Source: Tritrichomonas musculus
Taxonomy: Eukaryota > Parabasalia > Tritrichomonadida > Tritrichomonadidae
Direction of reading: 5' to 3'
DNA length: 64,000 nt
Assembly (NCBI GenBank): GCA_039105265.1
Contig: JAPFFF010000004.1
Span: 806,001-870,000, forward strand
Shown: positions 9,925 through 18,972 of the stretch, piece after piece
Numbering within the stretch: position 1 is the stretch's first letter
How the letters are laid out: every line of letters starts with the position of its first letter
The notes under the pieces: generated by a model
Told to the model about the DNA's origin: nothing
The model's input: only the letters and a program-made list of their open reading frames with translations
Database searches by the model: none
Translations under genes and position numbers: made by a program

Positions 9925-12900
9925 TTAAGTTTGTATGATTAATTTGTGTTCATTTCCTTTGAGCATTAAACAGATGTCAGCAAATGATGGACGATGACTC
10001 GGATTAAAAGACCAACATCTTTTGATTAAACTTGATGAAAACTTGCTAATGTAGCTTGGAATTGATGCCTTCTTACCAATTGTTACCTCTGAAATTGATA
10101 TGGATGGGAAGTCTCCTTGTGTGAGAATCAAGAAAACAACAACACCAAATGCATAAACATCAACTTTCTCATCATAATGTTTTTGCCCACTAAAGAGCTC
10201 AGGAGCCATGTACCTCCAAGTTCCAGCCATTTCAGTTCTTGTTTCATCATCATCAATAAAAGTACAGAGGCCAAAATCGCTAAGTTTTGGTTTGTTGCTT
10301 GAATCTAATATCACATTTTCAAGTTTTAAATCTCTGTGAATGATTCCAGCAGAATGTAGAACTTCCATTGCTGAGCTTAAGGATACAATAATTGAAATTT
10401 GTTCTTTTTTATTCAACGTTTGGATTTGTTGTTTCAAGTTTGTTTCGCAATATTCAAGCAGAATTGCTGGTTTATTTGTTAGATCACCTAAAAAGATACC
10501 ATATGTTTTGATGATATTTGGATGATCAAAATGATTAATAACTTCACATTCTCGAATAAATCGATTGAGTTTTTCATTATCATATTCAGGACTTGGTTTA
10601 TCTTCTCCTTTTTTGTGAACATTGCAATGTTCTATATCAAGAACTTTCAAAGCACGTACCATTTTTGGATTGCTTTTCATTCTCAATTTATAAACTATGG
10701 ACGTAGCTCCACTGCCTATTTTCTTTACCCTATCATATTTTTTGATATCTTTAAGGTCAAGAATAGGAAAAGGAGTTATCTTTTCATGTACTTGATTATC
10801 TTCGGTTTCATTGTATGTATTTGATTCATCAGTGGATCCAGAATTTTGATCGTCTAAATAATGATTTACATTAATGCTTCTTTTTACAACAATTTTATGC
10901 ACATCACCTACAAAATTATTATTATTAATATATTCATTGTCTATTGAAGAATCGTCCTCACCAGTTGATGAAGAATCTTTGTTGATTTCTCCTAATGAAA
11001 AAGTTTCCACATCATGTTCTCTTTTAATTGATGAATTTTTTTGAGTTTCCATATTATTTTTATGTTTCTTTGGTTCTTCGGGCGAATTATCATCACTAAT
11101 GTCTCTTTTATTGCAGCATGAGCATATATTTATTATGGGATTAAAGCAATTGATTTTGAAACAAGTGCAATTGATTTTGAGACAAGTACAATTGATCTGC
11201 GGACATACTGCGCATTTCTTAAATTTAAACAACAAAAGGGAAAGAATTATAATAATTACAATCAAAGCAATAACGCCAATAACAATTCCTACAATTAATC
11301 CAGATTTTGATTTTGTCAAATCAAAATCAATTTTAAAAGTTGCTGGTTCAAAATTGTTATTAAATATTGCAATGCAGATCTCTTTCTTCTTATCATCGAG
11401 AATAATTTTACCGTTCATAATATCCTCAATGCTATAATATTTAGAGTATTCAAAAACTGTTACATGACAAGAATCATCAATCCAAAGAGTTGAATTTCCA
11501 CCTTTAGATCCAGTTAGTTGTATATTCATTTCTTTGATGTATCCTTTCTTTACAGAAACTTTGATTGTTCTTATCTCACTTTCATGTATCAAAAGGGAAA
11601 TGTCATTTCCTTTTGTGTTTATTATTTCTGTCTGGCAAAGAGGTCCTATGTGATTGCTGTCGCAAATGCATTGCTTATTATTATTACATTTTTCACAAGG
11701 GCAACGGCTTTCTTGATCTTCATTTGGAGATCGAAATATCATGATCTTATTCTCAATGTCACCTGTGGCAACAACACCGAACCTTTGTCCAGTAGTTTTA
11801 ATGTCAGCCCAACAAGTGCCAGTTACAACATAAACCAAATAGGTACCAATTTCAATTTCATTTTTATTTATGATAACTTTTTCATTTGTCGAAAAATGCT
11901 GTGTGTCTTTGTTTTGTAAATGATCGCCTAAAAATCTTCGACCAGTTTTCGAAACGAGAACAAGATCTAAATCAACAACTAATGGGATCATTGAATCTTG
12001 GTCTGTCATGAGATCTAAGTATAACATTGTGACTTGCAAATCAACCTTGTTTGATTTAACTTCAAGTTGTGCAACTTTAAATTCTCCTTCACGAATCTCA
12101 GGAGAATTTATCTGGTCTGTAATCTGAACTCCAAAAGAATTATCGAAGGGAAGAACAGTTGAAATGTCAACAACACCATGACCAAAAACAGAATCTGGCT
12201 TTTTTTTGCCTCTTGGATGGCGGCATGAATTAATCAAAAGAGCTCTTAAAGTATATGAATTGAGTGAAAAATTGCCAGGATTCCACCATCCTGTTTGAAA
12301 GTACTCTCTAATGAGTGCAGCTGCACCAGATACAACTGGTGTTGAAAATGATGTGCCACTTACATATCTGAAATCGCCTTCATTTTCTTCTCTGCAACTT
12401 TTGGTTTCAATTATTATGGAACGAGTATTATATTTGGCTGCTATGATATGAGTTCCAGGTGCAACGACATCTGGCTTGATGATTCCTTTATTTGCTGGTC
12501 CTTTTGATGAGAATGCAGAGTGCTCAATTGCCCTTGATAAATTCAAGGAAGTGATATCTGTGATTTTTAAAAGACTTCCAGCTTTGATCATTTTAGCAGT
12601 GGAAATAGAATGCGTGTAAAGAATAGGTGGCAAACTTTTAATTTTTGTTAAATCAATGCACATTAAAATATTGCTAAAGTTTGTATGTTCCGGTCCATAC
12701 AAAATGTTTATCACTCTTGTATTAATCTTTTGGCATATGTTAGGCAATGTTACATCAATAATTTTGATGTCTTTTTCTAAACAACCTTCAGTCCATGGAT
12801 CAGCATCTACAACTGAGTATGCAAGAAATTGAAGAGAAGAATCATTGACTACATCCACTTTGTATTTCTTGAGTGTGTCATAGAATTCATCGATTGCACC

Positions 12901-14151
12901 AACTGTTAACACGTTTTTAGAACCTCCAGGATCGCAAACTGTTGAATATTTTTCAGAATATTCATTTCCAGCAGCGAAAACAAAGAGAGTATTGCTAATA
13001 TATCCATAATGTCCATATTTATAATTGTACAGATTGTTATTGTATTGTCCAACACCCCAGCTGTTTGACGAAATATAGGAATTGTACAATTGAGCATAAT
13101 AAGAAACTTGTTCAACTTCTGTGTCCACGTTTAAATAGAGAATTTTTGCATCTGGGGCCATGCCGTTGAAATAACTTGTACCTTTTGTGGATTCATTGGT
13201 GCAAATGCTTTTTCCGGCTGCAATTGAAGCAACTGCAGTTCCATGCTGTGAATCAGATAAATCTAAATCATTTGCTCCATTTTCAAAATGGATGAATTTT
13301 CGATGATTCATTTTTTGATTAAATTTGATGGTTTGATTTTCATCTCGAAACATGTCATGGCATATGTCAATATCAGTGTCTTGAATTGTAATTATTTGGC
13401 CTTTTCCTGTTATGCCTTTGTCATTAATATATCGAGGAAGATAATAAATATTTGTGAGATCATCTTTTTGTATTTCTTTTAGTTGTACATTTTTTTGTGT
13501 AAAGCCTGCTGTGATACTACTTTTCACTTGTGGATGTGTCAATGTTGAAACTAATTTAATTGAATGAATTGAAGTTAATAATTCAATAACTTTCTTTTTC
13601 TTTTCTTTGATTTTTTTATCATCATTTCCTTCATCATTTATCTTGATTATATACAAATGAAAATCATCTTGATAATTTTCAATTTGATAAAGTTCAGGAT
13701 TTATTGGTAAGCTTGTATTCGGAGCAGTTATGACATACAAAAAACTTGTGTTTTCAATTGACCCACCATCTTCAACAAATTTATCTGATTGTTCTAATTT
13801 TTTAACAAGCGAAATCTTTTGTATTTTTTCAAGTTGATTTGTGTCTAAATAGAGAATAAATGTGTTCTTGAGAATCATGTCATTAGTTGAAAAATTGAAA
13901 ATTTTTCGAATCTTTTGGAAATTCTGTGTTAGAAAATGAACATAGAACCAATCAGCTTCATTTTTATCATCAGAGTATCCCATTATTTTTTTTGAAAAAC
14001 TGACAAAAATATTCTTATTTATATAATAATCAGGTTCAATTAGCATGACTCTTTTTTTATAGCATGTGGTAAATGTGAATGATGTTTGTGGATGATCTTT
14101 TTCATTTATTTTATTTTGGATCAATAAAAAAAATAAAAAGAGGTAAATCAT
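9925..14151 (-). CDS. transmembrane subtilisin-like protease fused to a cytoplasmic TKL-type protein kinase
   Basis: 1,408 residues. Residues 1-12 are a hydrophobic signal-peptide-like start; ~13-240 is a pro-like region. The S8 subtilisin domain (~245-660) keeps Asp258 (Ile-Gln-Asp-Thr-Asp), His303 (Gln-His-Gly-Thr), oxyanion Asn396 (Ala-Ala-Gly-Asn) and Ser601 (Gly-Thr-Ser-Phe-Ser). A beta-rich P/C-terminal-like region follows, then an EGF-like six-Cys module (817-839), one membrane helix (~950-976) and a Cys-rich repeat (980-1013). After an acidic Ser/Asn linker comes a protein kinase (~1140-1398): glycine loop 1146-1153, Lys1169, Glu1201, His-Arg-Asp-Leu-Lys-Leu-Glu-Asn with Asp1274, Asp-Phe-Gly 1292-1294 and Ala-Pro-Glu 1316-1318. 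Gly-Thr-Trp-Arg-Tyr-Met-Ala-Pro-Glu is typical of TKL kinases. All domains share one uninterrupted frame. The inferred topology is protease outside, kinase inside: a receptor-like protein whose substrate, ligand and pathway are unknown. Each domain call is strong; the signalling role is inference. Confidence 0.9.
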   Translation of the reverse strand: MIYLFLFFLLIQNKINEKDHPQTSFTFTTCYKKRVMLIEPDYYINKNIFVSFSKKIMGYSDDKNEADWFYVHFLTQNFQKIRKIFNFSTNDMILKNTFILYLDTNQLEKIQKISLVKKLEQSDKFVEDGGSIENTSFLYVITAPNTSLPINPELYQIENYQDDFHLYIIKINDEGNDDKKIKEKKKKVIELLTSIHSIKLVSTLTHPQVKSSITAGFTQKNVQLKEIQKDDLTNIYYLPRYINDKGITGKGQIITIQDTDIDICHDMFRDENQTIKFNQKMNHRKFIHFENGANDLDLSDSQHGTAVASIAAGKSICTNESTKGTSYFNGMAPDAKILYLNVDTEVEQVSYYAQLYNSYISSNSWGVGQYNNNLYNYKYGHYGYISNTLFVFAAGNEYSEKYSTVCDPGGSKNVLTVGAIDEFYDTLKKYKVDVVNDSSLQFLAYSVVDADPWTEGCLEKDIKIIDVTLPNICQKINTRVINILYGPEHTNFSNILMCIDLTKIKSLPPILYTHSISTAKMIKAGSLLKITDITSLNLSRAIEHSAFSSKGPANKGIIKPDVVAPGTHIIAAKYNTRSIIIETKSCREENEGDFRYVSGTSFSTPVVSGAAALIREYFQTGWWNPGNFSLNSYTLRALLINSCRHPRGKKKPDSVFGHGVVDISTVLPFDNSFGVQITDQINSPEIREGEFKVAQLEVKSNKVDLQVTMLYLDLMTDQDSMIPLVVDLDLVLVSKTGRRFLGDHLQNKDTQHFSTNEKVIINKNEIEIGTYLVYVVTGTCWADIKTTGQRFGVVATGDIENKIMIFRSPNEDQESRCPCEKCNNNKQCICDSNHIGPLCQTEIINTKGNDISLLIHESEIRTIKVSVKKGYIKEMNIQLTGSKGGNSTLWIDDSCHVTVFEYSKYYSIEDIMNGKIILDDKKKEICIAIFNNNFEPATFKIDFDLTKSKSGLIVGIVIGVIALIVIIIILSLLLFKFKKCAVCPQINCTCLKINCTCFKINCFNPIINICSCCNKRDISDDNSPEEPKKHKNNMETQKNSSIKREHDVETFSLGEINKDSSSTGEDDSSIDNEYINNNNFVGDVHKIVVKRSINVNHYLDDQNSGSTDESNTYNETEDNQVHEKITPFPILDLKDIKKYDRVKKIGSGATSIVYKLRMKSNPKMVRALKVLDIEHCNVHKKGEDKPSPEYDNEKLNRFIRECEVINHFDHPNIIKTYGIFLGDLTNKPAILLEYCETNLKQQIQTLNKKEQISIIVSLSSAMEVLHSAGIIHRDLKLENVILDSSNKPKLSDFGLCTFIDDDETRTEMAGTWRYMAPELFSGQKHYDEKVDVYAFGVVVFLILTQGDFPSISISEVTIGKKASIPSYISKFSSSLIKRCWSFNPSHRPSFADICLMLKGNEHKLIIQT

Positions 14152-14158
14152 TAAATGA
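14152..14158 (-). promoter_or_regulatory. initiator (Inr) abutting the protease-kinase start codon
   Basis: On the minus strand TCATTTA directly precedes the ATG, fitting the trichomonad initiator pattern TCA(+1)-Py-T/A. It would give a leader of about 5 bases, consistent with the very short 5' leaders known in trichomonads. It is short enough to occur by chance. Confidence 0.5.
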
Positions 14159-14690
14159 AAAAACGAAATTCGACATAATCAAAATAATTTTACCAATTGT
14201 TATGAAAATTTTAATGAGCAAATAGCTTCATTCAAAAAGTTTCTGGTTTACAAAAAAAGAAAATTTACTAAATATTCATAACAATTTCCCGGATAAAATG
14301 AAAAAATATTAATATCTTATTAAGAAACAATTGAAAAATTATAAAATTTAAATTTGAAAAGAAAAAATTGAATATATATTCAAATTAGAAATTTGGAATA
14401 AAACATTTTTATCTCACTAATATAAATAAAGTTTATATATATTTTAGATTGAATAACTATCATATAATATATTGCATTTTTTATATACATATATAAATTC
14501 CAAATCAATTATACTTTGAATTTGTTGAGTTTATTCTGTGAGAAAATTGTGAATGCTCAAAAAAAAACATATAAAATTTTTACTTTGAAATTTTTTTAAT
14601 ATTTTGAAAGAAAAAATTTTTATTGACTAGAATTATTTTCAAAAAGTAAATGAGTGAAATTTATTAGTTTAGTTTTGATCATTTTATTTA
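14159..14690. other. divergent intergenic region, 0.5 kb
   Basis: AT-rich spacer between two divergent genes. TCATTTT at 14679-14685, ten bases before the ATG at 14691, is an initiator candidate for the plus-strand gene. No other gene-like feature is visible. Confidence 0.45.
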
Positions 14691-15266
14691 ATGTTAAAAT
14701 TAGATGATACTTATGAAGAAGAGGAGGAAGAAGAAAATGAATTCATAGAAATTGTATATAAAATACATAGAAATGATCAAAAAGAAGAATACAATGAAAT
14801 CATTAAAGAGTGCCTTGATAATGGGTTCTGTTTAAATGATTTGATGGATTTTAATTGCGCCTTAGTTTATGAAGAAAATTTAGTTCCATCGAAAATGAGA
14901 GGTCTTTTTGTCAAAATTGACAATGTTTTGAAAGTTTTCGAAAGACACATAAATTATAAAATTTTTGCTGATATGGCACGTTCATTATATAAACTTTTTG
15001 CTATATCATCAAAGTTTGTCGATTTCTGTATATCCGATTATTGCGATGAAAATACAAAAAAAATTGTGAACAGATTTTTGGGTCTTGCTTCAAGAGCTTT
15101 TCTTGAAATCAATAAAAACGTAATTAGTGAAGGATTAAATCGTGCTGCAAAAAATCTCATGAATAATGGTTTTACTAATGAAGATCTTTTATTATTTCAA
15201 GATGTGTATTCTTTAATATCTAATTTAATATCAGCAGAAGATGCCATTTCGGAAAACAAAGATTAG
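14691..15266 (+). CDS. hypothetical protein, 191 aa, acidic N-terminus and helical core
   Basis: Not recognised. It begins with a strongly acidic run (residues 5-20, mostly Glu), followed by about 165 residues of mixed Leu/Ile/Phe/Lys/Asn sequence with amphipathic-helix patterning. Two segments repeat a similar Asn-Gly-Phe...Asn/Glu-Asp-Leu pattern (about residues 43-52 and 160-169). This hints at an internal duplication of a small helical unit. No signal peptide, membrane helix or catalytic motif is seen. An initiator-like TCATTTT ten bases upstream supports this ATG. It is divergent from the protease-kinase gene and is followed by tRNA-Ser on the other strand. It could be a small ARM-like or adaptor protein. 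Confidence 0.65.
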   Translation: MLKLDDTYEEEEEEENEFIEIVYKIHRNDQKEEYNEIIKECLDNGFCLNDLMDFNCALVYEENLVPSKMRGLFVKIDNVLKVFERHINYKIFADMARSLYKLFAISSKFVDFCISDYCDENTKKIVNRFLGLASRAFLEINKNVISEGLNRAAKNLMNNGFTNEDLLLFQDVYSLISNLISAEDAISENKD

Positions 15267-15552
15267 TAATAAAAAATATCAAAAAAAAATCTTCATTTTA
15301 TCTTGTTTAATTATATTTATGGAAATGAAAATTATTTGAAATAATATAAGGTAAAAAATAAGGTAAAGCTTCCTCTTGGTCTCACTTCTGATGAAATATT
15401 TTCTCATTGCAAATAATAATGTAAAAGATTGCTTTTATATATAAAGATATTAACTTTTTAATTTAAGTAACTTTTTATTATACATATATTTAATGAACTA
15501 GATACAACTCATACTCAATTGTTTATAAACTAAAGAATTATAAAAAAATTAT

Positions 15553-15572
15553 AAAAAAAAAAAAAAAAAAAA
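15553..15572 (-). terminator. RNA polymerase III T-run terminator of tRNA-Ser
   Basis: A run of 20 A on the plus strand, that is 20 T on the tRNA strand, starts immediately after the discriminator base. Four or more T normally stop Pol III. Confidence 0.85.
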
Positions 15573-15654
15573 CGACACGAACCAGATTCGAACTGATGAG
15601 GGATAAACCCATGGGGACTCAAATCCCACGCCTTAACCACTCGGCCATCGTGCC
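15573..15654 (-). tRNA. tRNA-Ser (anticodon TGA)
   Basis: Read on the minus strand, an 82-base type II tRNA. The 7-bp acceptor stem GGCACGA pairs with TCGTGTC, with one G-T pair, and the discriminator is G as in serine tRNAs. The D arm GCCGAGTGGTTAAGGC is canonical, the variable arm GGG-TTTAT-CCC is long, and the T loop is TTCGAAT. The anticodon loop TTTGAGT places TGA at 34-36, which reads UCA. The anticodon stem TGGGA/CCCCA has an A31-C39 mismatch at the loop. No CCA is encoded and there is no intron. Confidence 0.9.
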
Positions 15655-16172
15655 TTATGTCTTTTTAAATTTTTTAGTATAAAAAGCAAATGATAATGTG
15701 ATTTAATGTAACTTATTAAAATAATCAATTGATTATATTGTATGATAAATTGTCTGGGATGAAGCATAAGGGAAGGATTGATTAATATTGATGTCATGTC
15801 CTCAGTTCAATAGATTAATTTTCCAAAAGAATCTTTCATCTCTTTTGCCATTCCTTAATATTGAAGATGAGATCGTTCTTCAAAATATTGAGATTGGAAG
15901 ATACATTCAATATATATTAATAAATGGCAAATGAATTTGATGCAATTTAAGTACATTATGATATATAGAATGAACATTTAGTGTATTGAAATAGAACTTC
16001 ATGATTATTTGTATCAAAACCATCAGAAAAATATCAGCATTTCTTCCATACTTAAAAATTGATCCAAAAAAGTATCTTCTTCTAGGTTATTTTGTCATTG
16101 GAAATTATTTTATTGATTAAATGTTGAGAAGTTCATTATAATGAACATTTCCCAAAAAAAATATTAATTTTG
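15655..16172. other. intergenic DNA beside transposon relics
   Basis: No intact frame. Slightly less AT-biased than neighbouring spacers, which may mean decayed upstream sequence of the Tc1/mariner relic that follows, but no catalytic Asp context could be read with confidence. Confidence 0.35.
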
Positions 16173-16440
16173 AGCGCCATTAGGTGGAAACTCAACAATC
16201 CTCCAGCTCATAGATCAGCTGAAACAAAAGCTGTTTAACATGAATTAGGTTTGAAAATTCTCGATGGGCTTCCATATATACTATATTTGTTCATTTTTAT
16301 TATTATTTTATGAGAGTAAACTTTAACTGGGCAGATGAAGAAAAGTTTATATTCTAGTAGAAGCATATACAAAATTGTGAGATAAAAAATCAAGGCAGAT
16401 CTCAAAGTTATATTGAAAATATAATCTGCATAAATCCTCT
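16173..16440 (+). mobile_element. degenerate Tc1/mariner-type transposase fragment
   Basis: The frame beginning at 16173 reads Asn-Asn-Pro-Pro-Ala-His-Arg-Ser-Ala-Glu-Thr-Lys-Ala (16194-16232). After one stop it continues His-Glu-Leu-Gly-Leu-Lys-Ile-Leu-Asp-Gly-Leu-Pro-Tyr. This closely follows the Tc1/mariner block around the second catalytic Asp (Gln-Asp-Asn-Ala-Pro-Ala-His ... Trp-Pro-Pro-Tyr-Ser-Pro-Asp-Leu-Asn). Here the catalytic Asp-Asn has become Asn-Asn. A shifted frame near 16330 gives Trp-Gly-Gln-Met-Lys-Lys-Ser-Leu-Tyr, like the family's region after Pro-Ile-Glu-Asn. Stops and frameshifts show it is dead. Terminal repeats could not be placed. Confidence 0.6.
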
Positions 16441-16649
16441 AGCAATTTCTTCAGTAAGTAGTCCTTAGAGTAGTGGTAGGTTGAGCAGCTCTGGGCCTAC
16501 TGTATACTACTTGCTAGACTATCTTTAAAATCACTGTTGAGAATTTCATAATTGGATCTGCTCTCCCAGATGAGTTAATAGAAAAACCTAATGATAATCC
16601 ATTTGTATTTTTTACATAAAATCCAAATACTTTTAAGGAATTTATAAAA

Positions 16650-16945
16650 TTAAATTGAAGGGAAATACTTTTAAAAGCTTATACCAAAAGGAAAATCAAA
16701 TGATGAAATCAAAAATAAATATTTTGGATCAAATTAAAGTTTTGCGTTTGATGGTGACAATGCATACAAAAAACTTCATATTATGTATTACGAATCTTAC
16801 TTACCAAAAGTTCTAAAAACCAAAAATATAAAAGTTAAGTTATAGATATAATAAATTAAAAGATATTTTAGATAATATGAGTGATTTACTAGAAAACAAT
16901 TGATTTTCTAATGGATACAGGCTTTATGACAGGAGAGAACAATGA
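16650..16945 (+). pseudogene. frameshifted coding relic, unknown family
   Basis: Protein-like sequence is visible in pieces. One frame from 16747 reads Phe-Asp-Gly-Asp-Asn-Ala-Tyr-Lys-Lys-Leu-His and continues about 30 codons. A +1 shift near 16835 then gives another ~27 codons, Leu-Ser-Tyr-Arg-Tyr-Asn onward, and past one stop a Phe-Ser-Asn-Gly-Tyr-Arg-Leu-Tyr-Asp-Arg-Arg-Glu segment. The residue mix is unlike random AT-rich DNA, and the Asp-Gly-Asp core could be a motif. It is probably part of a repeated, transposon-linked gene. I do not recognise the family. Confidence 0.3.
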
Positions 16946-17597
16946 TTTTTTTTTTTTTTAGTTTCTGTTCATAGATGATATCAAAAGTTGTTAAAATCTT
17001 TTCACATATTATGTTTTTATCCTTAATGCATTTTTCTTATATTATTTATTTTTCTTTTCCCTTCAGCTTTCACAATTATGAAAAGGGCCTTTTTCACCTA
17101 TTTTTCCTTTTTATTTTCTGACATTTTTAGTCGTAACATTTCACAATTACTTTATTTACAACTCAAATAAAAATCAAATCATTTATGGTAGATTTACAAA
17201 ATATTTTCGTAATGTTTTTAGTTTTTTATGAAATATTTCATACCTGGTAATAATATCATATCATATGAAATCGTCATGTCAATAAATTATGTTGATTTTA
17301 GCTGTGAAATCATTCAATAATAAATGATAAACTAAATAAATAAATAAATAAAGTTTAGATTTATTAATTCATTTCTCGAATCATTTTCTTTTTCAGAATA
17401 TTGTTCTGAATTAAATGAAATTAAACGAGCTAATATTCCATACATTTTGCAGTTGGATTAATATTATAGACGGCATCAAGGAGGTCGTTTACTTTACATC
17501 CACCATTATTTATTCTATTTTATACATGTAAACTGAGGTTATGTTTCTTGACAATTTTTTTTTTTTTTTTTTTTTTTTTGTACCCAAAGTATTGGCG

Positions 17598-17990
17598 TTA
17601 TCCAGCCAACTCAAAGAAGAACTCTTTTGAGTGATTGTGGAGCCATTCTTTTAAACGACCGAAAAAAATTTCTACAATGATTCTCACTTTCCAAAGCTTT
17701 TCGTTAAAAGTGAGTTGTTCCTTAGTCAAATTGAAATAAGTTTCTTTAAATGGTATATCTAATTTTTGAGAATCAGCATCTTTATAACCTTTATCCCCGA
17801 TGATTAATAATTTTATATAAAACAAAACACGATTAGCTTTTTGTCATTGGTTGTATTTTTCTTTCATTTCTTCCAGTAGTATTTGTTAGGCTGCGGTCAG
17901 TAATATCTTCCAGCTTAACCTAGCTCGTTTGGCTGGCGCTAATAACATGCAATGTTTTAGTTAAGTCATCTCTTTATCATTACACATATG
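17598..17990 (-). mobile_element. DDE transposase relic (DDE_Tnp_4/Harbinger- or IS5-like)
   Basis: The minus-strand frame 17825-17598 contains Ile-Ile-Gly-Asp-Lys-Gly-Tyr, the second catalytic Asp context of the DDE_Tnp_4 nuclease superfamily. About 45 residues on it has Val-Arg-Ile-Ile-Val-Glu-Ile-Phe-Phe-Gly-Arg-Leu-Lys, the catalytic Glu context. Upstream on the same strand (17826 to about 17990) other frames look coding but are broken by stops, so the N-terminal half and first Asp are lost or scrambled. A 5' T-rich tract near 17560-17579 lies beyond its end. It is a dead fragment about 75 residues long in one frame. Confidence 0.6.
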
Positions 17991-18972
17991 GGGCTTTCAA
18001 TATGTAGATCAGTCAAACATAATAAGACTTGTTCAATTTCGGGAATAATTTATTGGTATTCATAATAATATTTTACATTTTTATAGATAAACCAATCCCG
18101 ACTCAAAATTGATTGCTTTTAACTACTTGCATATAACATTAAAATCCTAAAATTTGGATTTTTCATCTTTTCAACAATCTCATTCTTTTAGCAAATGAAA
18201 TACTGTAAGCAACATTCCTCAAGAAATTGAAAACAACTATAGCTGTAAAATTGTTGGAGCATATCCAGACAAAGACAGCAATTTCACTTAAGTTTTTTAT
18301 TCCTGAATTATAAACGCGTATTATGATTTTTTAATCTCATGAGCCACATTATTCTAGCACTTATAGAAAAGAAATAAAGTCTTATATTCATTTTATTAAT
18401 GTATTTGAATTGTTGTAATAAATTGTGATAATCATTCAATATATTAATTCAATTGCAGAACCCTGAAAACCTGAATAAAACTCACAGAATATTTTGAATA
18501 AGAGATGAAATCAAATTTTATCAACTATTTAAATCAGCATTTGAAAGAATATTTGCAAGAGCAAGTGATATTATAAGTGAAAAACAAACATGATTATATA
18601 CAAAATCAATATGATCTCAAATTATCTTGATTTTTAATACTGACCAAATAAAAAAAGAAAATTGTGAATAAATGTTTATAATTGTTATTTTTTAATTTGA
18701 TCTGAAATAGGGCAGAATTATAAAATTATCACATTTAAACTTGTTTTTTTAATCATTTCAATGGCAGAACAAAGTCTTTTATTAATTATCTTAGTGATTT
18801 TTACTGAAAATTTTAAAAAATACTTCAGTTTTCAAGTCACAAGTCATTACAATTTTATTGCTTTGCTTTTTATGGCTCTATAGATAAAATTAGGAAAAAA
18901 TATTTTTAATAAATAGTATATTCAATGAGATATATAGATCTATATTTATTATACAAAAATTCTCAAATTTTA
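17991..18972. other. AT-rich gene-poor DNA, about 1 kb
   Basis: No frame, tRNA or inverted terminal repeat could be supported. Presumed decayed transposon or spacer DNA. Confidence 0.35.
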
